Source: an uncultured Oscillospiraceae bacterium
GTDB taxonomy: Bacteria; Bacillota; Clostridia; Oscillospirales; Acutalibacteraceae
Reading direction: 5' to 3'
DNA: 30,917 bases
Assembly (NCBI GenBank): GCA_900547445.1
Contig: URGJ01000020.1
Location: forward strand, 1 to 30,917
Shown: positions 23,114-29,868 of the stretch, one piece after another
Layout of the letters: each line of letters opens with the position of its first letter
How positions within the stretch are numbered: the stretch's first letter is position 1
Program-made: the position numbers and the translations under genes
The notes under the pieces: model-generated
What the model saw: only the letters and a program-made list of their open reading frames with translations
Told to the model about the DNA's origin: nothing
Database searches by the model: none

Positions 23114-24944
23114 AGCAGACTCCCTCCCCATAGCAGGCGGCGCCGCAGCCCGCGCATTTTTCGCGGCAGTTGGGCGTGGTAACAGCCTTGTGCGCGCGCT
23201 CGTTTTCTAAGATTAAGAATTTTTTGGTTACCCCATAATCAAGGTGATCCCAAGGATTGACTTCGCTATACTCGCGCTTTCTGCCCGCGTAAAACTCGGG
23301 CGATAAGCCGTTTTCGCCGAAAGCCTCCGCCCAAAGCTCGGGCTTAAAGCACTCGTTCCAGCTGTCAAACTTGCAACCTTTCTTAAAAGCGGACTCTATA
23401 ACAGCACCCAAACGGCGGTCGCCTCTGGCAAACGCGCCCTCTAACAGGCTGGTTGAGGAATCGTGCCAGCTAATATTAACCCGGCGGTTTTTGTTTGAAT
23501 ACTTGAGCACCGTCTGTCTGCGCTCAATCTCGTCCTTGCCTATCTGCGGCTCAAATTCAAACGGAGTAAAGGGCTTGGGCACAAAGGTCGAAACGCTTAT
23601 GGAAACCGAGGGGGATTTGCCCTTGGGTCTCTCGGGCAGACTGTAGAAAAGGTCGATTATCCTCTGCCCTAAATCGGCAATTCCTCTTAGGTCCTCGTCG
23701 GTTTCGGTCGGCAGTCCCAACATAAAGTAAAGCTTTACCGCGGTGTAGCCGCCCTGAAAGGCGGTTTTACAGGTGCGGAAAATCTCCTCCTCGGTGACGT
23801 TTTTATTTATAACGTCGCGGAGTCTCTGGGTGCCCGCCTCGGGCGCAAAGGTAAGCCCGCTTTTTCTGACGTGGTTTATCTTGTCGAGCAGTTCTTTTGA
23901 AAAGTTATCTACACGCAATGACGGCAGGGCAAGGCTTATCTCATTAGGCTCTGTCCAACAAAGCATTTTATTAAGGAGAGGCTCAAGTTCTGTGTAATCG
24001 CTGGTGCTTAAGGAAGACAAAGAAATCTCGTCATACCCCGTGCTTTCGCAGAGTGCCTTTGCCTGACGGTTTACGGTATCGGCACTCTTTTCTCTTACGG
24101 GGCGGTAGATAAAGCCCGCCTGACAGAACCGACAGCCGCGTATACAACCTCTAAAAATCTCCTGCACGGCGCGGTCGTGGACTATCTCTATAAAGGGGAC
24201 TACAAATTTATCGGGATAAAACACCTTATCCATATCCTTGATAATCCGCTTTTTAACGGTTTTAGGCGCGCCGTCCTTCGGCGTTACCGCATTTACCGTT
24301 CCGTCCGAATTATAGCTTACATCATAAAGCGAGGGAACATAAACCCCCTCAATTTTCGCGGCGGCGCGGAGAAACTCCTCCTTGCTCCCGCCCTTTGCCT
24401 TAAATTCCTTATAAAGGTCGATAACCTCTAAATCGACCTCCTCGCCCTCGCCTAAGAAAAAGAGGTCAACAAAGTCGGCAAGGGGCTCTGCATTGCAGAC
24501 GCAGGGGCCGCCCGCCACAACAAGGGGAGACAAATCCTTTCTGTCCTCGCTCCTTAAAGGAACTCCCGCAAGGTCAAGCATATTAAGGACATTTGTGTAT
24601 GACAGCTCATACTGCAAGGTAAAGCCGATAAAATCAAAATCCTTTATACTGTCGCGGCTCTCGAGGGCGAAAAGCGGTATATTGTTTTCCCGCATTTTTT
24701 CCTCAAAGTCAATCCACGGCGCAAATACCCGCTCGCACCAGATGTCCTCGCGGCTGTTGAACTGCGAATAGAGTATCTTCATTCCGAGATGTGACATACC
24801 AATCTCATATGTATCGGGAAAGCAGAACGCAAACCGCACATCCGCCTTTTCCTTATCCTTAATAACGCTGTTTATCTCGCCGCCCGAGTATCGACCCGGC
24901 TTTTGCACCGATAAAAGCAGTCTTTCAAATTCCTTCTCGTTCAT
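23100..24944 (-). CDS. TIGR03960-family B12-binding-type radical SAM protein
   Basis: A 614-residue protein with an N-terminal Rossmann-like (B12-binding-type) region (about 90-170) and a radical-SAM core with the 4Fe-4S cysteines 267, 271 and 274 (CIRGCRFC). Its C-terminal tail carries a second cysteine cluster (CREKCAGCGAACYGEGVC), which may bind another iron-sulfur centre. Its partner TIGR03936 overlaps downstream. In many Clostridia this pair precedes a ribonuclease E/G and the L21/L27 ribosomal genes, suggesting a link to ribosome or RNA modification; those genes are absent here. The reaction is unknown. Confidence 0.88.
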   Translation of the reverse strand: MNEKEFERLLLSVQKPGRYSGGEINSVIKDKEKADVRFAFCFPDTYEIGMSHLGMKILYSQFNSREDIWCERVFAPWIDFEEKMRENNIPLFALESRDSIKDFDFIGFTLQYELSYTNVLNMLDLAGVPLRSEDRKDLSPLVVAGGPCVCNAEPLADFVDLFFLGEGEEVDLEVIDLYKEFKAKGGSKEEFLRAAAKIEGVYVPSLYDVSYNSDGTVNAVTPKDGAPKTVKKRIIKDMDKVFYPDKFVVPFIEIVHDRAVQEIFRGCIRGCRFCQAGFIYRPVREKSADTVNRQAKALCESTGYDEISLSSLSTSDYTELEPLLNKMLCWTEPNEISLALPSLRVDNFSKELLDKINHVRKSGLTFAPEAGTQRLRDVINKNVTEEEIFRTCKTAFQGGYTAVKLYFMLGLPTETDEDLRGIADLGQRIIDLFYSLPERPKGKSPSVSISVSTFVPKPFTPFEFEPQIGKDEIERRQTVLKYSNKNRRVNISWHDSSTSLLEGAFARGDRRLGAVIESAFKKGCKFDSWNECFKPELWAEAFGENGLSPEFYAGRKREYSEVNPWDHLDYGVTKKFLILENERAHKAVTTPNCREKCAGCGAACYGEGVCFEKR

Positions 24945-24957
24945 TTTAACCCCACTG

Positions 24958-26829
24958 TTATTTCTTTTTCGGTTTATGTATATTTCTTATGGTTTTTTTC
25001 TGTTTTTTGGGTGCTGAGTACCGCTCCCGATTATCGGGCGCGATAAGGCAGTTGGGTCCTGTCCCTATAAGGTCAAGTCTACCCTCTTTTTTAAGGGCGG
25101 AAAGCACCAGCGCGCGGTTTTCGGGCTTAAAATACTGTAAAAGCGCCCTCTGCTCCGCCTTTTCCCGCTCGGTGCGGGGGACATAAACAGGCTCCATAGT
25201 ATCAGGGTCAAGTCCCGTGTAAAACATACAGGTCGAGACCGTGCCGGGGGTCGGGTAAAAGTCCTGCACCTGCTCGGGGTGAAGCCCGTGCTTTTTAAGG
25301 AAGACCGCAAGCTCTATAGCGTCCTTTTTGGTGCTCCCCGGGTGGGAGGACATAAGGTAGGGTACTAAATACTGCTTTTTGCCCGCGCTTTCGGTAAGCT
25401 CGTAAAACCGCTTTTCAAATTTGTTGTAGACCTCGATAGGCGGCTTGCCCATTTTCTTAAGCACGCGGTTTGAGCAATGCTCCGGGGCGACCTTAAGCTG
25501 ACCGCTTATATGGTGGTTTACAAGCTCCTTGAAAAACTCCTCGTTTTGGTCGGCAATAAGGTAATCAAACCTTATCCCCGAGCGGATAAAGACCTTTTTA
25601 ATCTTAGGGAGAGCGCGAAGCTCCCGCAAAAGGGAGAGATAATTCTCGTGGGTAACCTTTACCGCGGGGCAAACCGAGGGGGCTAAGCACTTTTTATCGG
25701 GGCAGAGCCCTTTTTTAAGCTGACCGTCACAGGAGGGACGGCGGAAATTGGCGGTGGGGCCGCCGACATCGTGGATATAACCCTTAAAATCGGGCATTTG
25801 GGTTAACAGCTTTGCCTCTTTTATAACCGATTCGTGACTGCGTACCGAAACCTGTCTGCCCTGATGAAAGGCTATTGAGCAGAAATTACAGGCCCCGAAG
25901 CAGCCGCGGTTGTGAATAAGGGAAAACTTAACCTCTTTTATACCGGGAACTCCGCCTAAAATTTCATAGCTCGGGTGGTAGTCCCGCATAAAGGGAAGTC
26001 CGTAAACCCCGTCCATTTCTTCGGTGGTAAGAGGCGGCATCGGGGGATTTTGCACCACGATTTTGCCGCCGTGGCGCTGTATCACAGTTCTGCCCCGCAC
26101 CGCGTCGTGCTCGGTCTGCTGAATTTTACAGGCTTTGGCATACAGCCGTTTACCCTTTTCGTCGGGAACGCATACAAGCTCATATGCGGCGCACTCCTGC
26201 GCGCCCGAAATAGGTGTATAATCGGCGGCGTTTACCGCGTAACAGGTGCCCAAAATATCGGTAAGCGAGGAAATATCCTCCCCCGCCGCCAGTCTGTCGG
26301 CTATTTCTACGATATGCTTTTCACCCATACCGTACATCAGCAGATCCGCTCCCGACTCGATAAGCACCGAGGGGCGTACCCTATCGTCCCAGTAGTCGTA
26401 ATGGGCAAACCGCCGGAGGGAAGCCTCAAGCCCGCCTATCAGTACGGGCACATCGGGATAAAGGCTTTTAAGCTTTTTTGTGTAGACCGTAACCGCCCTG
26501 TCGGGTCTTGCCCCCGATTTTCCGCCCGCTGTATACGCATCGTCGCTTCTCCGCTTTTTAGCGGCGGTGTAGTGGGCGACCATTGAATCTATATTACCGC
26601 TGTTCACCAAAAAAGCGTATTTCGGTTTTCCGAAGCGTTTATAATCCTTATCGTTTTGGGGTTGTGGCACAATGCAGACCTTATAACCCGCATTTTCAAG
26701 CACACGGGAGATTATCGCCGTGCCGAAGCTGGGGTGGTCAACATACGCGTCCCCCGTGACTATTACAAAATCGGGCTGTTCCCAGCCGTATTCCCGCATT
26801 TCCTTTACGGTTATAGGTAAAAAAGGCAT
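24958..26829 (-). CDS. YgiQ-family radical SAM protein
   Basis: A protein of about 623 residues with the family's conserved N-terminus (DFVIVTGDAYVDHPSFG), a radical-SAM core with cysteines 310, 314 and 317 (CFGACNFC), and a basic C-terminal tail. The function of this uncharacterised protein radical-SAM family is not established. I choose ATG at 26829: GGAGG lies 5 bases upstream, and an in-frame TTG at 26847 overlaps that site. It precedes TIGR03960 by 13 bases, so three radical-SAM-related genes probably form one operon. Confidence 0.92.
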   Translation of the reverse strand: MPFLPITVKEMREYGWEQPDFVIVTGDAYVDHPSFGTAIISRVLENAGYKVCIVPQPQNDKDYKRFGKPKYAFLVNSGNIDSMVAHYTAAKKRRSDDAYTAGGKSGARPDRAVTVYTKKLKSLYPDVPVLIGGLEASLRRFAHYDYWDDRVRPSVLIESGADLLMYGMGEKHIVEIADRLAAGEDISSLTDILGTCYAVNAADYTPISGAQECAAYELVCVPDEKGKRLYAKACKIQQTEHDAVRGRTVIQRHGGKIVVQNPPMPPLTTEEMDGVYGLPFMRDYHPSYEILGGVPGIKEVKFSLIHNRGCFGACNFCSIAFHQGRQVSVRSHESVIKEAKLLTQMPDFKGYIHDVGGPTANFRRPSCDGQLKKGLCPDKKCLAPSVCPAVKVTHENYLSLLRELRALPKIKKVFIRSGIRFDYLIADQNEEFFKELVNHHISGQLKVAPEHCSNRVLKKMGKPPIEVYNKFEKRFYELTESAGKKQYLVPYLMSSHPGSTKKDAIELAVFLKKHGLHPEQVQDFYPTPGTVSTCMFYTGLDPDTMEPVYVPRTEREKAEQRALLQYFKPENRALVLSALKKEGRLDLIGTGPNCLIAPDNRERYSAPKKQKKTIRNIHKPKKK

Positions 26830-26858
26830 AATATCCTCCGTTTGCAAAATATAATATT

Positions 26859-26887
26859 AATATAACATATTTACACCGATTCTACAA
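26859..26887 (-). promoter_or_regulatory. Possible promoter of the radical-SAM operon
   Basis: On the minus strand TTGTAG (26887-26882), a 17-base spacer and TATATT (26864-26859), 30 bases before the YgiQ start. The -35 box is a 4 of 6 match. The region is AT-rich and shared with a divergent gene, so other choices are possible. Confidence 0.35.
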
Positions 26888-26899
26888 GGAGTAACCGCA

Positions 26900-27103
26900 A
26901 TGGACGAACAGGAAAATTTAAGACCTAAAGGCGGCTTTTTCGGGATAATAATCACCCAAATAACCGTCACGCTTATAATACTTCTATCGGTGCTTGCCGT
27001 AAAATATTTTTTTAAGGGTACATATTTGACCCTTAAGGAGTGGTACAGCGTTAATATCTGCGCCGAAACCGATATAAACGAGGTTTTGGACGATGAGATT
27101 TAA
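26900..27103 (+). CDS. Mini membrane protein coupled to the M50 protease (SpoIVFA-like position)
   Basis: A 67-residue protein: a short cytoplasmic start, one hydrophobic span at about 14-35, and an acidic tail of about 30 residues (from GTYLTLKEWYSVN to NEVLDDEI). AAGGAG lies 8 bases before its ATG, and its 3' end overlaps the M50 gene by 11 bases. In spore formers the gene before spoIVFB is spoIVFA, which anchors and inhibits SpoIVFB and normally carries an M23/LytM domain. This protein could be a stripped-down form that keeps only the span and the juxta-membrane part. I see no homology that proves it. Confidence 0.6.
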   Translation: MDEQENLRPKGGFFGIIITQITVTLIILLSVLAVKYFFKGTYLTLKEWYSVNICAETDINEVLDDEI

Positions 27104-27686
27104 ATTTTTCGGTACGGAATTTTATGTCTCGTTTCTGTTCGCGGCGGTTATCACGGCAATGCTCGCCTTCGACAGGACGGGCTTTATCCTCCCCCTTCTT
27201 TTCGCGGTTTTAATCCACGAACTGGGGCACCTTACCGCTATGTGGATTTTAGACTGTGCGCCCAAACGGATAAGGCTTGTCCCCGCCGCAGTCGAGATTA
27301 CAACCAAGATACAAAGCGGGGGAAAATATGAAATTTTTATCGCCCTGTGCGGTCCCGCCGTAAATCTTTTGCTATTCGCAACCCTTTTTGTAAACTATCT
27401 CGCCTTCGGTAATGACAGCTATTTAACGGTAGGGCTTATTAATCTGCTTATAGGGGTTTTCAACCTCCTGCCCGTAACGGGGCTGGACGGCGGAACGGTG
27501 CTTTTTGATATTCTCTGCCGCAAAACAGAGCCTTCGCGCGCGGCGCTTATTATGCGGATAATTAATTTCTCGGTCGCTCTTGCGGCGCTTATAACGGCGG
27601 TCACACTCTGCTTTAAGGGGCAGTTTAATCTCTCGTTTTTTATCCTCGCCCTTTATCTCGCCGTAATGAGTATTATTAAAATATAG
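27093..27686 (+). CDS. M50-family site-2 protease (SpoIVFB type)
   Basis: A 197-residue membrane metalloprotease with the zinc motif HELGH at 42-46 and the second active-site motif NLLPVTGLDGG at 124-134, with Asp132 as third ligand. In spore formers SpoIVFB cuts pro-sigma-K inside the membrane. This protein is short and has no CBS domain, so it might be a minimal SpoIVFB or another site-2 protease. It overlaps the upstream mini membrane-protein gene by 11 bases and its 3' end overlaps bcp on the other strand by 11 bases. Confidence 0.85.
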   Translation: MRFKFFGTEFYVSFLFAAVITAMLAFDRTGFILPLLFAVLIHELGHLTAMWILDCAPKRIRLVPAAVEITTKIQSGGKYEIFIALCGPAVNLLLFATLFVNYLAFGNDSYLTVGLINLLIGVFNLLPVTGLDGGTVLFDILCRKTEPSRAALIMRIINFSVALAALITAVTLCFKGQFNLSFFILALYLAVMSIIKI

Positions 27687-28128
27687 AAAGCATCTGCGCG
27701 GGGTTTTCCGCCGCTTTAACCTTGTCAAACGCTTTTACTATTATTCCGTTTTCGTCAATCAGATATGTTGTGCGGACAACCCCCATAGAAACCTTGCCGT
27801 AATTTTTCTTTTCCTGCCATACATCATACGCCTTTATCACGGCAAGCTCGGTATCCGAAAGGAGCGTGAAATTAAGTCCGAATTTTTCCTCGAATTTCTT
27901 GTGGGAGGCTACGCTGTCCTTGCTTATGCCGATTACAACTGCGCCCTTTTCGTCAAACTGCGGTTGAAGCTCCGAAAAGCCGCACGCCTGCTTGGTACAG
28001 CCGGGCGTGTTGTCCTTGGGGTAAAAATAAAGAATCACCTTTTTGCCCTTAAATTCCTCTAAGGTGTGAAGCTCCCCGTTCTGGTCGGGAAGTGTAAAGT
28101 CGGGTGCCTTTGTTCCGATTTCAAGCAT
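27676..28128 (-). CDS. bcp: Thioredoxin-dependent thiol peroxidase (Bcp/PrxQ)
   Basis: A 150-residue peroxiredoxin that reduces hydrogen peroxide and organic hydroperoxides using thioredoxin. The peroxidatic Cys44 and the resolving Cys49 sit in PGCTKQACGF, the spacing that marks the Bcp/PrxQ subfamily. Useful for an anaerobe meeting oxygen. The ATG at 28128 directly follows the stop of a degraded peptidase fragment, and an AAGGAG ribosome-binding site within that fragment appears to be used. Its end overlaps the M50 gene on the opposite strand. Confidence 0.95.
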   Translation of the reverse strand: MLEIGTKAPDFTLPDQNGELHTLEEFKGKKVILYFYPKDNTPGCTKQACGFSELQPQFDEKGAVVIGISKDSVASHKKFEEKFGLNFTLLSDTELAVIKAYDVWQEKKNYGKVSMGVVRTTYLIDENGIIVKAFDKVKAAENPAQMLSIF

Positions 28129-28131
28129 ATT

Positions 28132-28299
28132 TTATTCTCCTTTTTTTAATATAATCACCGACTGCATACCCTGCTCGGCGTGTCTGTCTTCAACCGTTTT
28201 CTTCTCATATTTCACGGTCTTACCCGCATAGGGGTCGTTGAAATAATAATTTTCTTCATCATATCCGATAAGCACAAGGTAAGCTTGCAGGGGCAAATA
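28132..28299 (-). pseudogene. 3' remnant of a C39-like (Peptidase_C39_2) cysteine peptidase gene
   Basis: Between rlmD and bcp the minus strand keeps an open frame of 55 codons ending in TAA at 28132-28134. Its translation contains LVLIGYDEENYYFNDPYAGK and ends QGMQSVIILKKGE, the C-terminal signature of papain-like C39_2 peptidases, in which a His before GYD and the Asp in NDP complete the active site. The His position now reads through a different sequence (PLQAYLVLIGYD), and a stop lies only two or three codons before it. The N-terminal catalytic half is gone. No plausible start is present. It supplies the ribosome-binding site of bcp. Confidence 0.7.
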
Positions 28300-28316
28300 T
28301 TATCGGTTGTCATATT

Positions 28317-29660
28317 CTAAACCCTCTCAAGCAATGCAACCGTCTCTACATGCGCGGTGCGGGGGAACATATCGACAGGGGTGTATTCGGTAAGCGAATA
28401 GCCCTTTTGTGAAAACAGCTTTATGTCACGCGCTAAGGTTGCGGGGTCGCAGGAGACATATACCACCCGTTCGGGGCGGAAACATTCGGCAACGGTACCT
28501 ATAAGCTCAGGCGAACAGCCCTTTCTCGGCGGGTCTAAAATAACCGCGTCGGGCGAAATTCCGCGCTCGCTAAGCTCCTTTGCCGCTTTAGCCGCGTCCG
28601 CGCAGATAAACTCAGCGTTTTCTATGCCGTTTAATTTTGCGTTAAATCGAGCGTCCCCGACCGCCTCGGGTACAATTTCCGCTCCGATTATCTGTTTTGC
28701 GCGATTAGCCATTGAAAGTCCGATAGAGCCCGCGCCGCAGTAAAGGTCTAAAATCACCTTGCCGTCGGGAGCGGCGTATTCCGCCGCCCGCCCATAAAGC
28801 TTTTCGGCGGTCGCGCGGTTGACCTGATAAAACGAGAGTGGCGAAAGCCTTAATTTAACGCCGCAGAGAATATCGGTAATGTATTCCCCGCCGTATAAAA
28901 CCTTGCATTTGTCTCCTAAAATAACATTGGTCTTCTCGCGGTTTATGTTAAGCTGGACACTTTTGAGGCTTTCGCCGCAGACCGACAAAAGCCGATTTAT
29001 TAAATCCTCCGCAAAGGGTAAATTTTCGCCGTTTATAACGGCAACCGCCATAATTTCGCCCGTTTTTTCGGCAAGGCGGAGATAGATGTGCCGAAGCAGT
29101 CCGCGGTGGGCTTGCTCGTTATATACGCTGACCTTATTTTCTTTTATCCATTCTGTCAAGACGGCGGCGATTTTATCGAAAATTTCGGGCTGGAGGGCGC
29201 AACCGTCACATGGGGCTATGCGGTGGGAGTGAAAGGAGTAAAAGCCCAAAGCCCCGTCCTCTGCTACGGGGTATTGCGCCTTGTTGCGGTAGCGGTCGGG
29301 GCTGTCGGATTTGATTATTTCACGCGGTTTTAAATCAACTCCGCCTATGCGTTTTACCGTCTCATATACCCGCGAGTATTTGATTCTAAGCTCGGCGGAA
29401 TAGCTTATGTGCCGATAAACGCACCCTCCGCAGCGGGGAAATGAGGGGCAGTCGTTTTCCGTCCTGTCGGGCGAGGAGGCAATAATCTTTAAAAGCTTGC
29501 CGAAAGCATAGGTCTTTTTGACCTTTAGCACCCGTACAAACGCCATATCGCCGACCGCAGTACCCGGGACGAAAACCGCCATGCCGTCAAAGCGCCCTAT
29601 ACCGCTCCCCTCATCGGTCATATCGGTTATTTCAATCTCGATCTCATCGTTTTTCTGCAT
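28317..29660 (-). CDS. rlmD: 23S rRNA (uracil-5-)-methyltransferase RlmD
   Basis: A SAM-dependent enzyme that makes 5-methyluridine in 23S rRNA (RlmD/RlmCD family). The 447-residue protein has an N-terminal TRAM domain (about 1-60), an iron-sulfur cysteine cluster (Cys71, Cys77, Cys80 and a later Cys near 151-154), and a methyltransferase domain with DLYCGAGSIG and ILDPPRKGC. The catalytic cysteine lies in YVSCDPATLARD. Firmicutes have several paralogues (RlmCD and relatives), so target position is uncertain. AGGAG precedes the ATG by 6 bases. Confidence 0.93.
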   Translation of the reverse strand: MQKNDEIEIEITDMTDEGSGIGRFDGMAVFVPGTAVGDMAFVRVLKVKKTYAFGKLLKIIASSPDRTENDCPSFPRCGGCVYRHISYSAELRIKYSRVYETVKRIGGVDLKPREIIKSDSPDRYRNKAQYPVAEDGALGFYSFHSHRIAPCDGCALQPEIFDKIAAVLTEWIKENKVSVYNEQAHRGLLRHIYLRLAEKTGEIMAVAVINGENLPFAEDLINRLLSVCGESLKSVQLNINREKTNVILGDKCKVLYGGEYITDILCGVKLRLSPLSFYQVNRATAEKLYGRAAEYAAPDGKVILDLYCGAGSIGLSMANRAKQIIGAEIVPEAVGDARFNAKLNGIENAEFICADAAKAAKELSERGISPDAVILDPPRKGCSPELIGTVAECFRPERVVYVSCDPATLARDIKLFSQKGYSLTEYTPVDMFPRTAHVETVALLERV

Positions 29661-29765
29661 TTTTTGCTCCTGCCAATATTATTCGCGTATTAACCAAAAG
29701 AAAGGCATAGTTTTTGTTTAAGGCGTAAAAATTCACGGAAAATTCATAAATTCCGCATATTTTGC

Positions 29766-29793
29766 TTGACTTTTATAAAAAAAGAGATAAAAT
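29766..29793 (+). promoter_or_regulatory. Promoter with no gene behind it
   Basis: TTGACT (29766-29771), a 16-base spacer and TAAAAT (29788-29793), with A-rich DNA around it. It points at the terminator at 29829-29857, and no gene follows on this strand. Confidence 0.45.
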
Positions 29794-29799
29794 ATAGTT

Positions 29800-29857
29800 A
29801 CAAATTACGACAAATTATGCTTTTAAAGCGGCAAGGTAATAATCTTGTCGTTTTTTT
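29800..29857 (+). ncRNA. Candidate small RNA of about 58 nt
   Basis: A promoter at 29766-29793 and a terminator ending at 29857 enclose a short transcribed stretch. An ATG at 29818 opens a short frame but has no ribosome-binding site. The RNA ends 11 bases before the 3' end of the convergent carboxypeptidase gene. It may be a short regulatory RNA or simply the terminator unit; the sequence shows no known family. Confidence 0.35.
29829..29857 (+). terminator. Terminator 3' of the carboxypeptidase gene
   Basis: CGGCAAG (29829-29835) with CTTGTCG (29844-29850), including one G-T pair, followed by seven T (29851-29857) on the plus strand. On the minus strand the T-run is poor, so it serves the plus strand best though it lies just past the minus-strand carboxypeptidase stop. 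Confidence 0.65.
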
Positions 29858-29868
29858 ATTTTTCGGAA

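Noticed and set aside
25975..26586. 203-residue plus-strand frame inside the YgiQ-family gene
   Set aside because: Antisense shadow of a well-conserved gene, with no ribosome-binding site and no recognisable domain.
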